Shown: positions 5,877 to 11,194 of the stretch, in pieces | Position numbering within the stretch: position 1 is the stretch's first letter | How the letters are laid out: every line of letters starts with the position of its first letter | Source: Candidatus Scatomorpha stercorigallinarum | GTDB lineage: Bacteria > Bacillota_A > Clostridia > Oscillospirales > Oscillospiraceae | NCBI GenBank assembly: GCA_018713375.1 | Contig: DVOV01000039.1 | Coordinates: 1-11,194 of the forward strand | Direction of reading: 5' to 3' | DNA length: 11,194 nucleotides | Made by a program: the position numbers and the translations under genes | The notes under the pieces: generated by a model | Database searches by the model: none | What the model was told of the DNA's origin: nothing | Seen by the model: only the letters and a program-made list of their open reading frames with translations

Positions 5877-6689
5877 ATGAAGATAACCTGCCTGATGGAC
5901 AACGTGGCCCGCGAGGGCTACGCCTGTGCGCACGGGCTGAGCCTCTATATCGAGGCCTGCTCGCGGCGCTTCCTCTTCGACCTGGGGCCCGACGCCGGCT
6001 ATATCGAAAACGCCCGCCGCGCGGGCATCGACCTCACAAAATGCGAATTTGCCATCATCTCCCACGCACACGACGACCACGGCGGCGGCCTGGCCGCCTT
6101 CCTCGAGCTCTGCCCGCACGCGCCGGTCTATGTGCGCGAGGGCGGCTTTGAGCCGCACTGGTCGCATCCCGCGCCGGGCGAGAGCAAGGCCATCGGCCTT
6201 GACCCCTCGCTGGCGAATGATCCGCGCATCGTCTACACGGGCGAGGAATACGAGATCAGCCCGGGGCTGACGCTCTTTGCCGGCGTGCGCGGGCGCGAGC
6301 TCTTCTCCGGCGCCAACCGCGTGCTCTTCGGGCCCGACAACGTCACGCCCGACGACTTCGCGCACGAGCAGGACCTGCTCATCGAGGAAAACGGCCGCCG
6401 CTGCCTGATCGCCGGCTGCGCGCACAGCGGCATCGTCAACATCCTCGCGCGCTGCGCCGAGCTCTGCCCGCAGCCGCCCGACGCCGCCGTCGGCGGCTTC
6501 CACCTGATGATCCCCTCCACAGGGGAGTCGGACGCGGCGCTGACGGACGCCATCGCCGAACGCCTCGCCGCGCTGCCCACGCGCTTCTACACCGGACACT
6601 GCACCGGCCTCAGCAGCTTCGAGCGGCTGAAGGCGCGGATGGGCTCACAGATAAGCTACCTCGCCGCCGGCGACACGATAACTGTCTGA
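5877..6689 (+). CDS. MBL-fold metal-dependent hydrolase (COG1237-like)
   Basis: A 270-residue metallo-beta-lactamase-fold protein. The metal-binding motif HAHDDH is at 63-68 within IISHAHDDHGGG, a third ligand His183 lies in CAHSG, and His241 in YTGHCTG, with GGFHL at 206-210. The combination AHSG, GGFHL and TGHCTG is typical of the COG1237 group (annotated as dihydropterin-type synthase-related hydrolases); the true substrate is unknown. There is no signal peptide. The start at 5877 follows GGGGGAG and lies 12 nt after the pdp stop, so this is the second gene of the pdp operon. A link to nucleoside or ribose-phosphate metabolism is inferred from that position only. Confidence 0.85.
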   Translation: MKITCLMDNVAREGYACAHGLSLYIEACSRRFLFDLGPDAGYIENARRAGIDLTKCEFAIISHAHDDHGGGLAAFLELCPHAPVYVREGGFEPHWSHPAPGESKAIGLDPSLANDPRIVYTGEEYEISPGLTLFAGVRGRELFSGANRVLFGPDNVTPDDFAHEQDLLIEENGRRCLIAGCAHSGIVNILARCAELCPQPPDAAVGGFHLMIPSTGESDAALTDAIAERLAALPTRFYTGHCTGLSSFERLKARMGSQISYLAAGDTITV

Positions 6690-6707
6690 GCCGCCGCGGG
6701 CAAATAT

Positions 6708-6737
6708 GAAAGCAGGCCCCTTTTGGGGCCTGCTTTC
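6708..6737. terminator. Bidirectional terminator between convergent genes
   Basis: A perfect 13-bp stem (6708-6720 with 6725-6737) around a TTTT loop, with AAA at its left base and TTT at its right base. It lies between the stop of the MBL hydrolase (plus strand) and the 3' end of the secreted-protein gene (minus strand, stop at 6776), so it can serve both. The T tract is short and lies partly in the stem base, so termination strength is uncertain. Confidence 0.75.
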
Positions 6738-6775
6738 GCGTTATCCGGCATGTGGCGGAGGCCTCCGCCGGCCGG

Positions 6776-7231
6776 TCATTTTTTCATCAGCGCGGAGGCT
6801 GTGGACGCTATCAGCTCGCAGTCGTCCGTGGCCAGATAGAGGTGGTTGGCCGCGAGGGCGCTGCCGGCGGCGAGGGTCTCGCCGGTGGTGAGGTCGGTGA
6901 GGGCGGCGGTGGCGGCGGCCGTGCCGCTGCGGAAGAGCAGCTGCGTCCCCGCCGGGCAGGGCGTGCCCTCGCCCTCCGCCAGGGAGACGGCCTCGAAGGC
7001 CCCGGCGGCGTCCGCCAGGCTGTTCTGCACGCTCTCCTCCAGCTCGCGGGCCTCGGATTCGATGCGGCTGGTGTACGCGCTGCGGATGGATGGCGCGAGC
7101 ACGTCGTCCAGATAGCTCATGGATATCAGCGGGTCGCCCTGGGTGCCGGCGGTGCCGGCGGCGTAGGCCCCGAGGCCGCCGGCGAGGACGGCCACGGCCA
7201 GCAGCAGGACGATCACATGCCATTTTTTCAT
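6776..7231 (-). CDS. Small secreted protein of unknown function
   Basis: A 151-residue exported protein. Residues 1-24 form a signal peptide (MKKWHVIVLLLAVAVLAGGL core, likely cleaved after AYA at 22-24). The mature part starts AGTAGTQGDPLISMSYLDDV, then has a charged helical or coiled-coil stretch (about 48-75, RIESEARELEESVQNSL), then a beta-rich C-terminal part (TQLLFRSGTAAATAALTDLTTGETLAAGSALAANHLYLATDD) suggestive of a small beta-barrel fold. I recall similar GTQ.DPL...SYL secreted proteins in clostridia but no function for them. The ATG at 7231 has GGAGGT seven nt upstream. It follows mazF by 55 nt and is the last gene of the minus-strand group. It ends in Lys-Lys just before the stop. 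Confidence 0.85.
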   Translation of the reverse strand: MKKWHVIVLLLAVAVLAGGLGAYAAGTAGTQGDPLISMSYLDDVLAPSIRSAYTSRIESEARELEESVQNSLADAAGAFEAVSLAEGEGTPCPAGTQLLFRSGTAAATAALTDLTTGETLAAGSALAANHLYLATDDCELIASTASALMKK

Positions 7232-7250
7232 CGTATGTACCTCCGTCGTC

Positions 7251-7284
7251 CTCCCGGGGCTGACCGCCCCGGGAGCGCTTTTTT
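7251..7284 (+). terminator. Plus-strand-oriented terminator inside the minus-strand operon
   Basis: A perfect 10-bp GC stem (7251-7260 with 7266-7275, loop tgacc) followed on the plus strand by cgc and six T (7279-7284). On the minus strand the T tract precedes the stem as A residues, so the hairpin would not terminate mazF transcription. It lies between mazF and the secreted-protein gene, 20 nt upstream of the latter's ATG. Confidence 0.7.
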
Positions 7285-7286
7285 CT

Positions 7287-7640
7287 TCACTGTGTGAGCC
7301 CGAAGCTCACGGCTATGGCGCCGTTCACTTTGTCCATCGTCGCGCCGTCCAGCTGGCCCATCCGCTCGCGCAGGCGGGATTTGTCCAGCGTGCGTATCTG
7401 CTCGAGCAGCACCACGCTGTCGCGGCTGAGGCCGTAATTGCGGGCCGAGAGCTCGATATGCGTCGGCAGCCGGGCCTTGCCCGTCTGCGAGGTGATGGCC
7501 GCGGCGATGACCGTCGGGCTGTGACGGTTCCCCGTGTCGTTCTGGACGATCAGCACAGGGCGCATCCCGCCCTGCTCGCTGCCGACCACGGGGCTGAGGT
7601 CGGCGTAATAGATGTCCCCGCGTTTGACCGCATTGTGCAT
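7287..7640 (-). CDS. ndoA: EndoA/MazF family mRNA interferase toxin
   Basis: A 117-residue sequence-specific endoribonuclease of the PemK/MazF family, closely matching Bacillus subtilis EndoA over its whole length: VKRGDIYYADLSPVVGSEQG, RPVLIVQND, VLLEQIRTLDK. The catalytic pair Arg25/Thr48 of the Bacillus enzyme corresponds to Arg27 and Thr50, both present, so the protein should be active. The ATG at 7640 has GGAGAG 10 nt upstream; an in-frame ATG at 7739 would add 33 residues without family similarity. In Bacillus the antitoxin gene ndoAI lies between alr and ndoA; here the 121-bp gap after alr is too short to hold it. No clear promoter of its own was found (only a TACAAT at 7695-7700 without a -35 box), so it is probably co-transcribed with alr. 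Confidence 0.96.
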   Translation of the reverse strand: MHNAVKRGDIYYADLSPVVGSEQGGMRPVLIVQNDTGNRHSPTVIAAAITSQTGKARLPTHIELSARNYGLSRDSVVLLEQIRTLDKSRLRERMGQLDGATMDKVNGAIAVSFGLTQ

Positions 7641-7761
7641 TTTTCGTTCACTCTCCGTATTCGCGCGATAAGGGCCGCGCGCTCGCCCACTCACATTGTA
7701 TGTAGGGCGGAGGGCCGCTGCCCCCAGGAGTATTCTCACACGGAGAGCGCCGTTTTATACA

Positions 7762-8880
7762 TCACACATAGACGCGCGGCACGCGCGGCGAGACGGCGCA
7801 CAGCAGTTCGTAGGATATCGTCCCCGCTTTGGCCGCCTGCTCGTCCACGCTCAGTCCCTGGCCGAAAACGGTGACCACGTCGCCCACGCGCACGTCGTCC
7901 ATGCCCGTGATGTCCACCATGCACATGTCCATGCAGATGGTGCCCACTTCGCGCGCGCGGCGGCCGTTGATGAGCACGTCCATCACGCCGGAGAGCCGCC
8001 GCGGCAGCCCGTCGGCATAGCCCACCGGTATCACGGCCAGGCGCATGTCCCGCTCGCAGGTGAAGGTGCGGCCATAGCTGATGGTATCCCCCGCGCGGTG
8101 CTCGGTGATCTCGCTCACGCGCGTGAGGACGGTCATCACCGGCTTCAGGTCCAGCCCGCCGCGCTCCGCGCCGGGGTAGAGCCCGTAGAGCAGCAGGCCC
8201 GGGCGCACCATGTCCAGCGCCATCTCCCTGTAGTTTACCACGCCGCCGCTGTTGGCGCAATGGCGGATGCCCCAGCTGCGGCCGGTTTCTTTTTCCAGCC
8301 AGTCCACGGCGGCGTTGAAGCGCCGGAACTGCTCGCGCGTGAACGCCTCCTGCCCCGGCTCGTCCGCCACGGCAAAGTGCGTGAACACGCCCGTTATCTC
8401 CAGCCCCGGCAGCGAAGCGATGCTCGCCGCTTCGCGCATCTCCTGCTCGGAGAGGACGTTGAAGCCCGTGCGGCCCATGCCCGTCTCCAGCTTTATGTGG
8501 CACCTGAGCGGCGCGCCGGAGCCGCCCAGGCGGCGGCTGACCGCCCGCGCGCAGCCGATGTCGCCGATGGCCTGCTCGGCGGGCAGGCGGGCGATGTCCC
8601 CGGCGATGAAGGCCGGGCTGGGCGCCAGTATCAGCACCGGCGCCGTCACGCCCGCAGCGCGCAGCTCCGCCGCCTCCTCATAGCAGGAGACGGCCAGGTA
8701 CTCCGCGCCCAGCTCCTCGAGGTGCTTTGCTATCGGCACCGCCCCGTGGCCGTAGGCGTTTGCCTTGCACAGGCCCATGAAGCGCGTACCCGCGGGCAGT
8801 GCGCGGCGTATCTCGTTATAATTGTGTTCCAGGTTGGCCAGGCTGATCTCAGCCCAGGTGCGTTTGTCTTCGTTACGCAT
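7762..8880 (-). CDS. alr: Alanine racemase
   Basis: A 372-residue PLP enzyme that interconverts L- and D-alanine for peptidoglycan; in spore formers some paralogues act on alanine as a germination signal. PLP lysine is Lys39 in LCKANAYGHG and the second catalytic base is Tyr269 in TISYGRTF. Lys130 and Arg137 of HIKLETGMGRTGF correspond to the carbamylated Lys and the Tyr-tuning Arg of the Geobacillus enzyme. N-terminal barrel about 1-240, C-terminal beta domain about 245-372 with VGTICMDMCMVD. Length is normal. The ATG at 8880 has AGAGG seven nt upstream. It starts 15 nt after the lipoprotein gene stop and so belongs to the nnrD operon, upstream of the toxin gene. Confidence 0.97.
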   Translation of the reverse strand: MRNEDKRTWAEISLANLEHNYNEIRRALPAGTRFMGLCKANAYGHGAVPIAKHLEELGAEYLAVSCYEEAAELRAAGVTAPVLILAPSPAFIAGDIARLPAEQAIGDIGCARAVSRRLGGSGAPLRCHIKLETGMGRTGFNVLSEQEMREAASIASLPGLEITGVFTHFAVADEPGQEAFTREQFRRFNAAVDWLEKETGRSWGIRHCANSGGVVNYREMALDMVRPGLLLYGLYPGAERGGLDLKPVMTVLTRVSEITEHRAGDTISYGRTFTCERDMRLAVIPVGYADGLPRRLSGVMDVLINGRRAREVGTICMDMCMVDITGMDDVRVGDVVTVFGQGLSVDEQAAKAGTISYELLCAVSPRVPRVYV

Positions 8881-8895
8881 GCTATCGCCTCTATC

Positions 8896-9453
8896 TCATG
8901 TGGCTGTCAGTGAAAATCCCTCTATCTCGCACATCACCAGCACTTCGCCGCCCGCCGTGAACTCGGCGCTCAGCGGCCGGCCGTCCGGCCCCAGGCGCAG
9001 CTCCACGCCCTCGCCGTCCGCCGGCACCAGGCTGACGGCGCTCCCCTCCCCCTCCGTCCAGGAGAGGGCGGCGTGCGCGCCGGATATGGCCGCCAGCAGC
9101 CTCGGCAGGGCGGTGATGGCGCTCAGCCCGGCGCCGTCCAGGTCCCCCGCGGCGAGCAGCAGCGGGCCGTAGCCGATCTCCGCGCCGTTTTCCGTGATGT
9201 GGGCGCTGACGCCGGCGAGCGCCTCCGGCTCCACGACGGTGACGGTACAGTCCGCCGCCGTGCCCTCAAGTGTGAGCCTGTATTCCTCCGGCCTTTCGCC
9301 GGCCGCCGCCACCCGGGCGGCGATGTGTACGCCCTCCGCCGCATCCAGCGCGGCGCGCAGGGCTTCAAAGTCCTCCAGCGAGCTCTCCGCCGAACAGGCC
9401 GTGAGCAGCGCGAGGACAAGGGCGAGCGGCGCGGCCGCGGCCCTCAGGCGCAT
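8896..9453 (-). CDS. Lipoprotein upstream of alr, possibly YdcC/GerS-like (LolA-type fold)
   Basis: A 185-residue lipoprotein: residues 1-19 are a hydrophobic signal ending in the lipobox LTAC with Cys20 as the lipidated residue. The mature part begins SAESSLEDFEALRAAL and continues with alternating beta strands (HIAARVAAAG, YRLTLEGTAADCTVTVV, VSAHITENGAEIGYGPLLL, GEVLVMCEIEGFSL), a pattern compatible with the half-barrel of LolA/LolB-type proteins. Similarity in sequence alone is too weak to be sure. Position supports it: in Bacillus the LolA-like ydcC precedes alr, and in Clostridioides difficile the germination lipoprotein gene gerS precedes alr2. ATG 9453 lies 3 nt after the nnrD stop, with GGAGGG overlapping the end of nnrD, so translation is likely coupled. 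At 185 residues it is much shorter than YdcC and closer to GerS. Confidence 0.8.
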   Translation of the reverse strand: MRLRAAAAPLALVLALLTACSAESSLEDFEALRAALDAAEGVHIAARVAAAGERPEEYRLTLEGTAADCTVTVVEPEALAGVSAHITENGAEIGYGPLLLAAGDLDGAGLSAITALPRLLAAISGAHAALSWTEGEGSAVSLVPADGEGVELRLGPDGRPLSAEFTAGGEVLVMCEIEGFSLTAT

Positions 9454-9456
9454 AGG

Positions 9457-10317
9457 TCATCCCTCCGTGACAGATCTCATCGCCTGCGGAAGGCGCTCTA
9501 TCATGTCCGTGGGCGTCATGCCGTACTCCCCCAGCTCCGCGGCGCACATGTCGCCGGCCAGGCCGTGCAGGTACACCGCCGCGCACACCGCCCTCCTGAA
9601 GGGCAGCTGGCAGAGCAGCGCGCCCATCAAGCCCGTGAGCACGTCGCCTCTGCCGCCGCGGGCCATGCCGGGGTTGCCCGTCGGGTTTACATAACATTCC
9701 CCGTCCGGGAAGGCGCAGACCGTCCCCCGCCCCTTGAGCACCAGCGCGCAGCCGTGTTCGCGCGCGAAGCGCAGCGTGGCCTCCTCCCGCGGCGCGGACA
9801 GGTCGCCGCCCAGGCGCTCGAACTCGCGCGCGTGCGGCGTCAGCACCAGGGGGCAGGCGGCGCGCTCCAGCAGTTCCGGCGCGCGAGAGAGGGCCCATAG
9901 GGCGTCCGCGTCCAGCACCGTGGGGACGCGCGAGGCCTCCAGCAGCGCGCCCACGAGCGCCGTCACGCCCGCGCTGCGGCCCAGGCCCGGGCCGACGGCC
10001 AGCGCGTCGCACTTTTCCAGCCGCCTGAGCAGCTCCGGCGCAGCCTCCGGCGAGAGCAGCCCGTCCCCGCCGCAGGGCAGGGGGAAGGGCATGGCCTCGT
10101 CGTTTTTCACGGCCGTGACGGCGTAGATCGCCTCCGGCACGCCGAGATAGACGAGCCCCGCCCCGCCGCGCACGGCGGCGCGTGATGCGAGCGTGGGCGC
10201 GCCCGTGTATCCCACGCTGCCGGCCACGATCAGCAGCCGGCCGAAGTCGTGCTTCGAGGCGTCCCGCCGGCGGCGGGGCAGCGTCGGGGGCATTTGGTTG
10301 TCGGATGGCGTTTTCAT
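9457..10317 (-). CDS. nnrD: ADP-dependent (S)-NAD(P)H-hydrate dehydratase
   Basis: A 286-residue enzyme of the ribokinase-like YjeF C-terminal (CARKD) family that repairs hydrated NADH and NADPH at the expense of ADP. Visible motifs: KHDFGRLLIVAGSVGYTGAP near residues 22-41, the GPGLGRS stretch (about 109-115), VLDADALWAL, LTPHAREFERL and NPGMARGGRGDVLTG. The last is the anion-hole and catalytic motif, normally GSGD or GTGD; here the middle residue is Arg (codon AGA), while the catalytic Asp is kept. The epimerase domain (NnrE) that is often fused is absent, as in Bacillus YxkO. ATG 10317 is the only start that keeps the N-terminal motif; it has no ribosome binding site, and its promoter -10 box ends only 8 nt upstream. 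First gene of the nnrD-lipoprotein-alr-mazF operon. Confidence 0.93.
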   Translation of the reverse strand: MKTPSDNQMPPTLPRRRRDASKHDFGRLLIVAGSVGYTGAPTLASRAAVRGGAGLVYLGVPEAIYAVTAVKNDEAMPFPLPCGGDGLLSPEAAPELLRRLEKCDALAVGPGLGRSAGVTALVGALLEASRVPTVLDADALWALSRAPELLERAACPLVLTPHAREFERLGGDLSAPREEATLRFAREHGCALVLKGRGTVCAFPDGECYVNPTGNPGMARGGRGDVLTGLMGALLCQLPFRRAVCAAVYLHGLAGDMCAAELGEYGMTPTDMIERLPQAMRSVTEG

Positions 10318-10325
10318 GACATGAT

Positions 10326-10354
10326 ATTATACACTCTCCGGCCGCGTCCGTCAA
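10326..10354 (-). promoter_or_regulatory. Near-consensus sigma-A promoter of the nnrD operon, giving a leaderless or nearly leaderless mRNA
   Basis: On the minus strand TTGACG (10349-10354), exactly 17 bp, then a perfect TATAAT (10326-10331). The likely start (six to nine nt after the -10 box) falls between 10320 and 10317, and the nnrD ATG begins at 10317. There is thus no room for a ribosome binding site. Confidence 0.75.
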
Positions 10355-10393
10355 ATATGGCCGGGAAAAAATCCCCGTGAGCGCATAAACTGT

Positions 10394-10422
10394 TTGACTT
10401 CCGCGGCGCGATGTGCTATAAA
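10394..10422 (+). promoter_or_regulatory. Sigma-A promoter of the pheS T-box leader
   Basis: TTGACT (10394-10399), a 17-bp spacer and TATAAA (10417-10422); both boxes five of six to consensus. Start near 10429. It diverges from the nnrD promoter, with 39 bp between the two -35 boxes. Confidence 0.8.
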
Positions 10423-10428
10423 TGTATT

Positions 10429-10671
10429 CTGGTTGATATAAAAACATGCGATGAACGGGAAAATAGCCCGTGAGCGGGGCGCAAAGAGAACGGAGGCCGC
10501 CGGCTGTAAGCCTCCCGCGCGCCGTGGGCTTGTTCGCCCGGGAGCTACCGGCCAATCACCGGCGGGTCCGGCCCGATAACGCCGGCAAGAGCGCGGCGCA
10601 GAGCGCCGAACACGGGTGGTACCGCGGAAGTGAGCCTTTCGTCCCTGTCAAGGGGCGGAAGGTATTTTTTT
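10429..10671 (+). promoter_or_regulatory. T-box riboswitch, phenylalanine-specific (specifier UUC)
   Basis: A leader of about 240 nt that senses uncharged tRNA-Phe. The invariant T-box sequence GGGTGGTACCGCG is at 10614-10626; its TGGT is complementary to the tRNA end ACCA. Stem I can be folded: CGGG/CCCG and AGCCC/GGGCT helices enclose an internal loop whose 3' strand holds TTC (10533-10535), a Phe codon; above it come GGCGC/GCGCC, an AAAGAGA bulge-like segment and a GGAGGC/GCCTCC apical stem. The downstream gene is pheS, which agrees with the specifier. Charged tRNA-Phe should let the terminator at 10635-10671 form; uncharged tRNA stabilises the antiterminator. The class is certain; stem I details were folded by hand. 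Confidence 0.92.
10635..10671 (+). terminator. T-box regulated terminator
   Basis: A 12-bp stem (10635-10646 with 10651-10662, loop GTCA, two G-T pairs) followed by TATTTTTTT at 10663-10671. It lies 9 nt after the T-box sequence, as expected for the alternative to the antiterminator, and 42 nt before the pheS start codon. Confidence 0.9.
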
Positions 10672-10712
10672 GCCCCGGGAAGGCTCGCAGATCGCACATG
10701 GGAGGAAGAAGC

Positions 10713-11194
10713 ATGAAAGAACAGTTGGAACTGCTCGCCAAGGAGTCGCAGGAGGCGGTAGCCGCGGCGGCGGACGTGGCGGCGCTGGACGCGCTGCGCG
10801 TCAAATACCTGGGCAAGAAGGGCGCGCTGACGGCCATCCTCAAGCAGATGGGCAAGCTCAGCGCGGAGGAGCGCCCGGCCATGGGCCAGCTTGCCAACAG
10901 CGTGCGCGCCGAGCTGGAGAGCGCGCTGGATGAGCGCCGTGTGGAGCTGGAGGAGGCCGAGCTGAACGCCCAGCTGGCCGCCGAGGCGCTGGACGTCACG
11001 CTGCCCGGCAAGCGCGTCCACGGCGGGCACAAGCACCCCATGGACACCGTCATCGACGAGCTGAAGGACATCTTCGTCGGCATGGGCTTCGAGGTGGACG
11101 ACGGCCCCGAGGTGGAGCAGAGCGTCTATAACTTCGACCGCCTGAACACCGACGAGGGCCACCCCGCCCGCGAGTGGACGGACACCTTCTATCT
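10713..11194 (+). CDS. pheS: Phenylalanyl-tRNA synthetase alpha subunit, N-terminal 160 residues (continues past the right edge)
   Basis: The catalytic subunit of the alpha2-beta2 class II synthetase that charges tRNA-Phe. Residues 1-90 form the charged N-terminal coiled coil that contacts tRNA-Phe (VKYLGKKGALTAILKQMGKL within it). From 94 on is the start of the catalytic domain: DVTLPGKRVHGGHKHPM, then ELKDIFVGMGFEVDDGPEVE and YNFDRLN, ending with HPAREWTDTFY of class II motif 2. The full protein is about 340 residues, so a bit less than half is present; pheT presumably follows. The ATG at 10713 has GGAGGAA upstream. Expression is controlled by the T-box leader. Confidence 0.97.
   Translation, partial: MKEQLELLAKESQEAVAAAADVAALDALRVKYLGKKGALTAILKQMGKLSAEERPAMGQLANSVRAELESALDERRVELEEAELNAQLAAEALDVTLPGKRVHGGHKHPMDTVIDELKDIFVGMGFEVDDGPEVEQSVYNFDRLNTDEGHPAREWTDTFY

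Noticed and set aside
4530..6599. Minus-strand open frame of 689 codons opposite pdp and the MBL gene
   Set aside because: It is antisense to two well-conserved genes, and its composition (His, Arg, Gly, Val-rich) is typical of the complement of GC-rich coding sequence. There is no ribosome binding site or recognisable domain.
7641..7739. Extension of MazF by 33 residues, or a remnant antitoxin in the alr-mazF gap
   Set aside because: The added residues do not resemble an antitoxin or the MazF N-terminus, and the start at 7640 aligns with Bacillus EndoA.
1..11194. Mobile elements, prophage, CRISPR arrays or defence islands
   Set aside because: There are no transposase or integrase genes, no direct-repeat arrays and no att-like duplications next to the tRNA; composition is even across the window.

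Overview
This window reads as a piece of chromosome from a GC-rich, probably endospore-forming member of the Clostridia (Firmicutes); a gut Oscillospirales-type organism is my best guess. The evidence is a Spo0A orthologue, an EndoA/MazF toxin just downstream of alr, a class II tRNA-Leu with encoded CCA, a T-box leader upstream of pheS, AGGAGG-type ribosome binding sites and sigma-A promoters. No phage, transposon or CRISPR signature is visible. Base composition is uniformly high in G+C, with AT-rich patches only at promoters and leaders.

Left part (1-2039, minus strand): the N-terminal 147 codons of elongation factor P (running off the left edge) with its own promoter; then a GH1 beta-glucosidase lying directly downstream of a tRNA-Leu(UAG) gene and probably read from the same promoter. 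Positions 2041-2125 hold two outward-facing promoters whose -35 boxes lie in the two arms of a perfect 14-bp inverted repeat; one drives the tRNA, the other a DUF554 membrane protein.

Centre (2149-6689, plus strand): DUF554 protein; a 216-bp leader with a perfect 0A box; spo0A; a terminator-like hairpin whose 3' arm carries the ribosome binding site of the next gene (an unrecognised 195-residue protein); then an operon of pyrimidine-nucleoside phosphorylase and a metallo-beta-lactamase-fold hydrolase, closed by a strong hairpin. The most notable observation is in Spo0A: the phosphoacceptor Asp of the receiver domain is Glu (E57) and one of the two acidic metal-pocket residues is Pro (P12), while the DNA-binding domain is fully conserved.

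Right part (6776-10317, minus strand): a likely operon nnrD - lipoprotein - alr - mazF/endoA - secreted protein. It matches the acpS-ydcC-alr-ndoA neighbourhood of Bacillus, and partly the gerS-alr2 pair of Clostridioides difficile, but the antitoxin gene that normally sits between alr and the toxin is absent. The operon promoter is so close to the nnrD ATG that its mRNA should be leaderless or nearly so. At the right edge, divergent from nnrD, a Phe-specific T-box riboswitch precedes pheS, which runs off the window.
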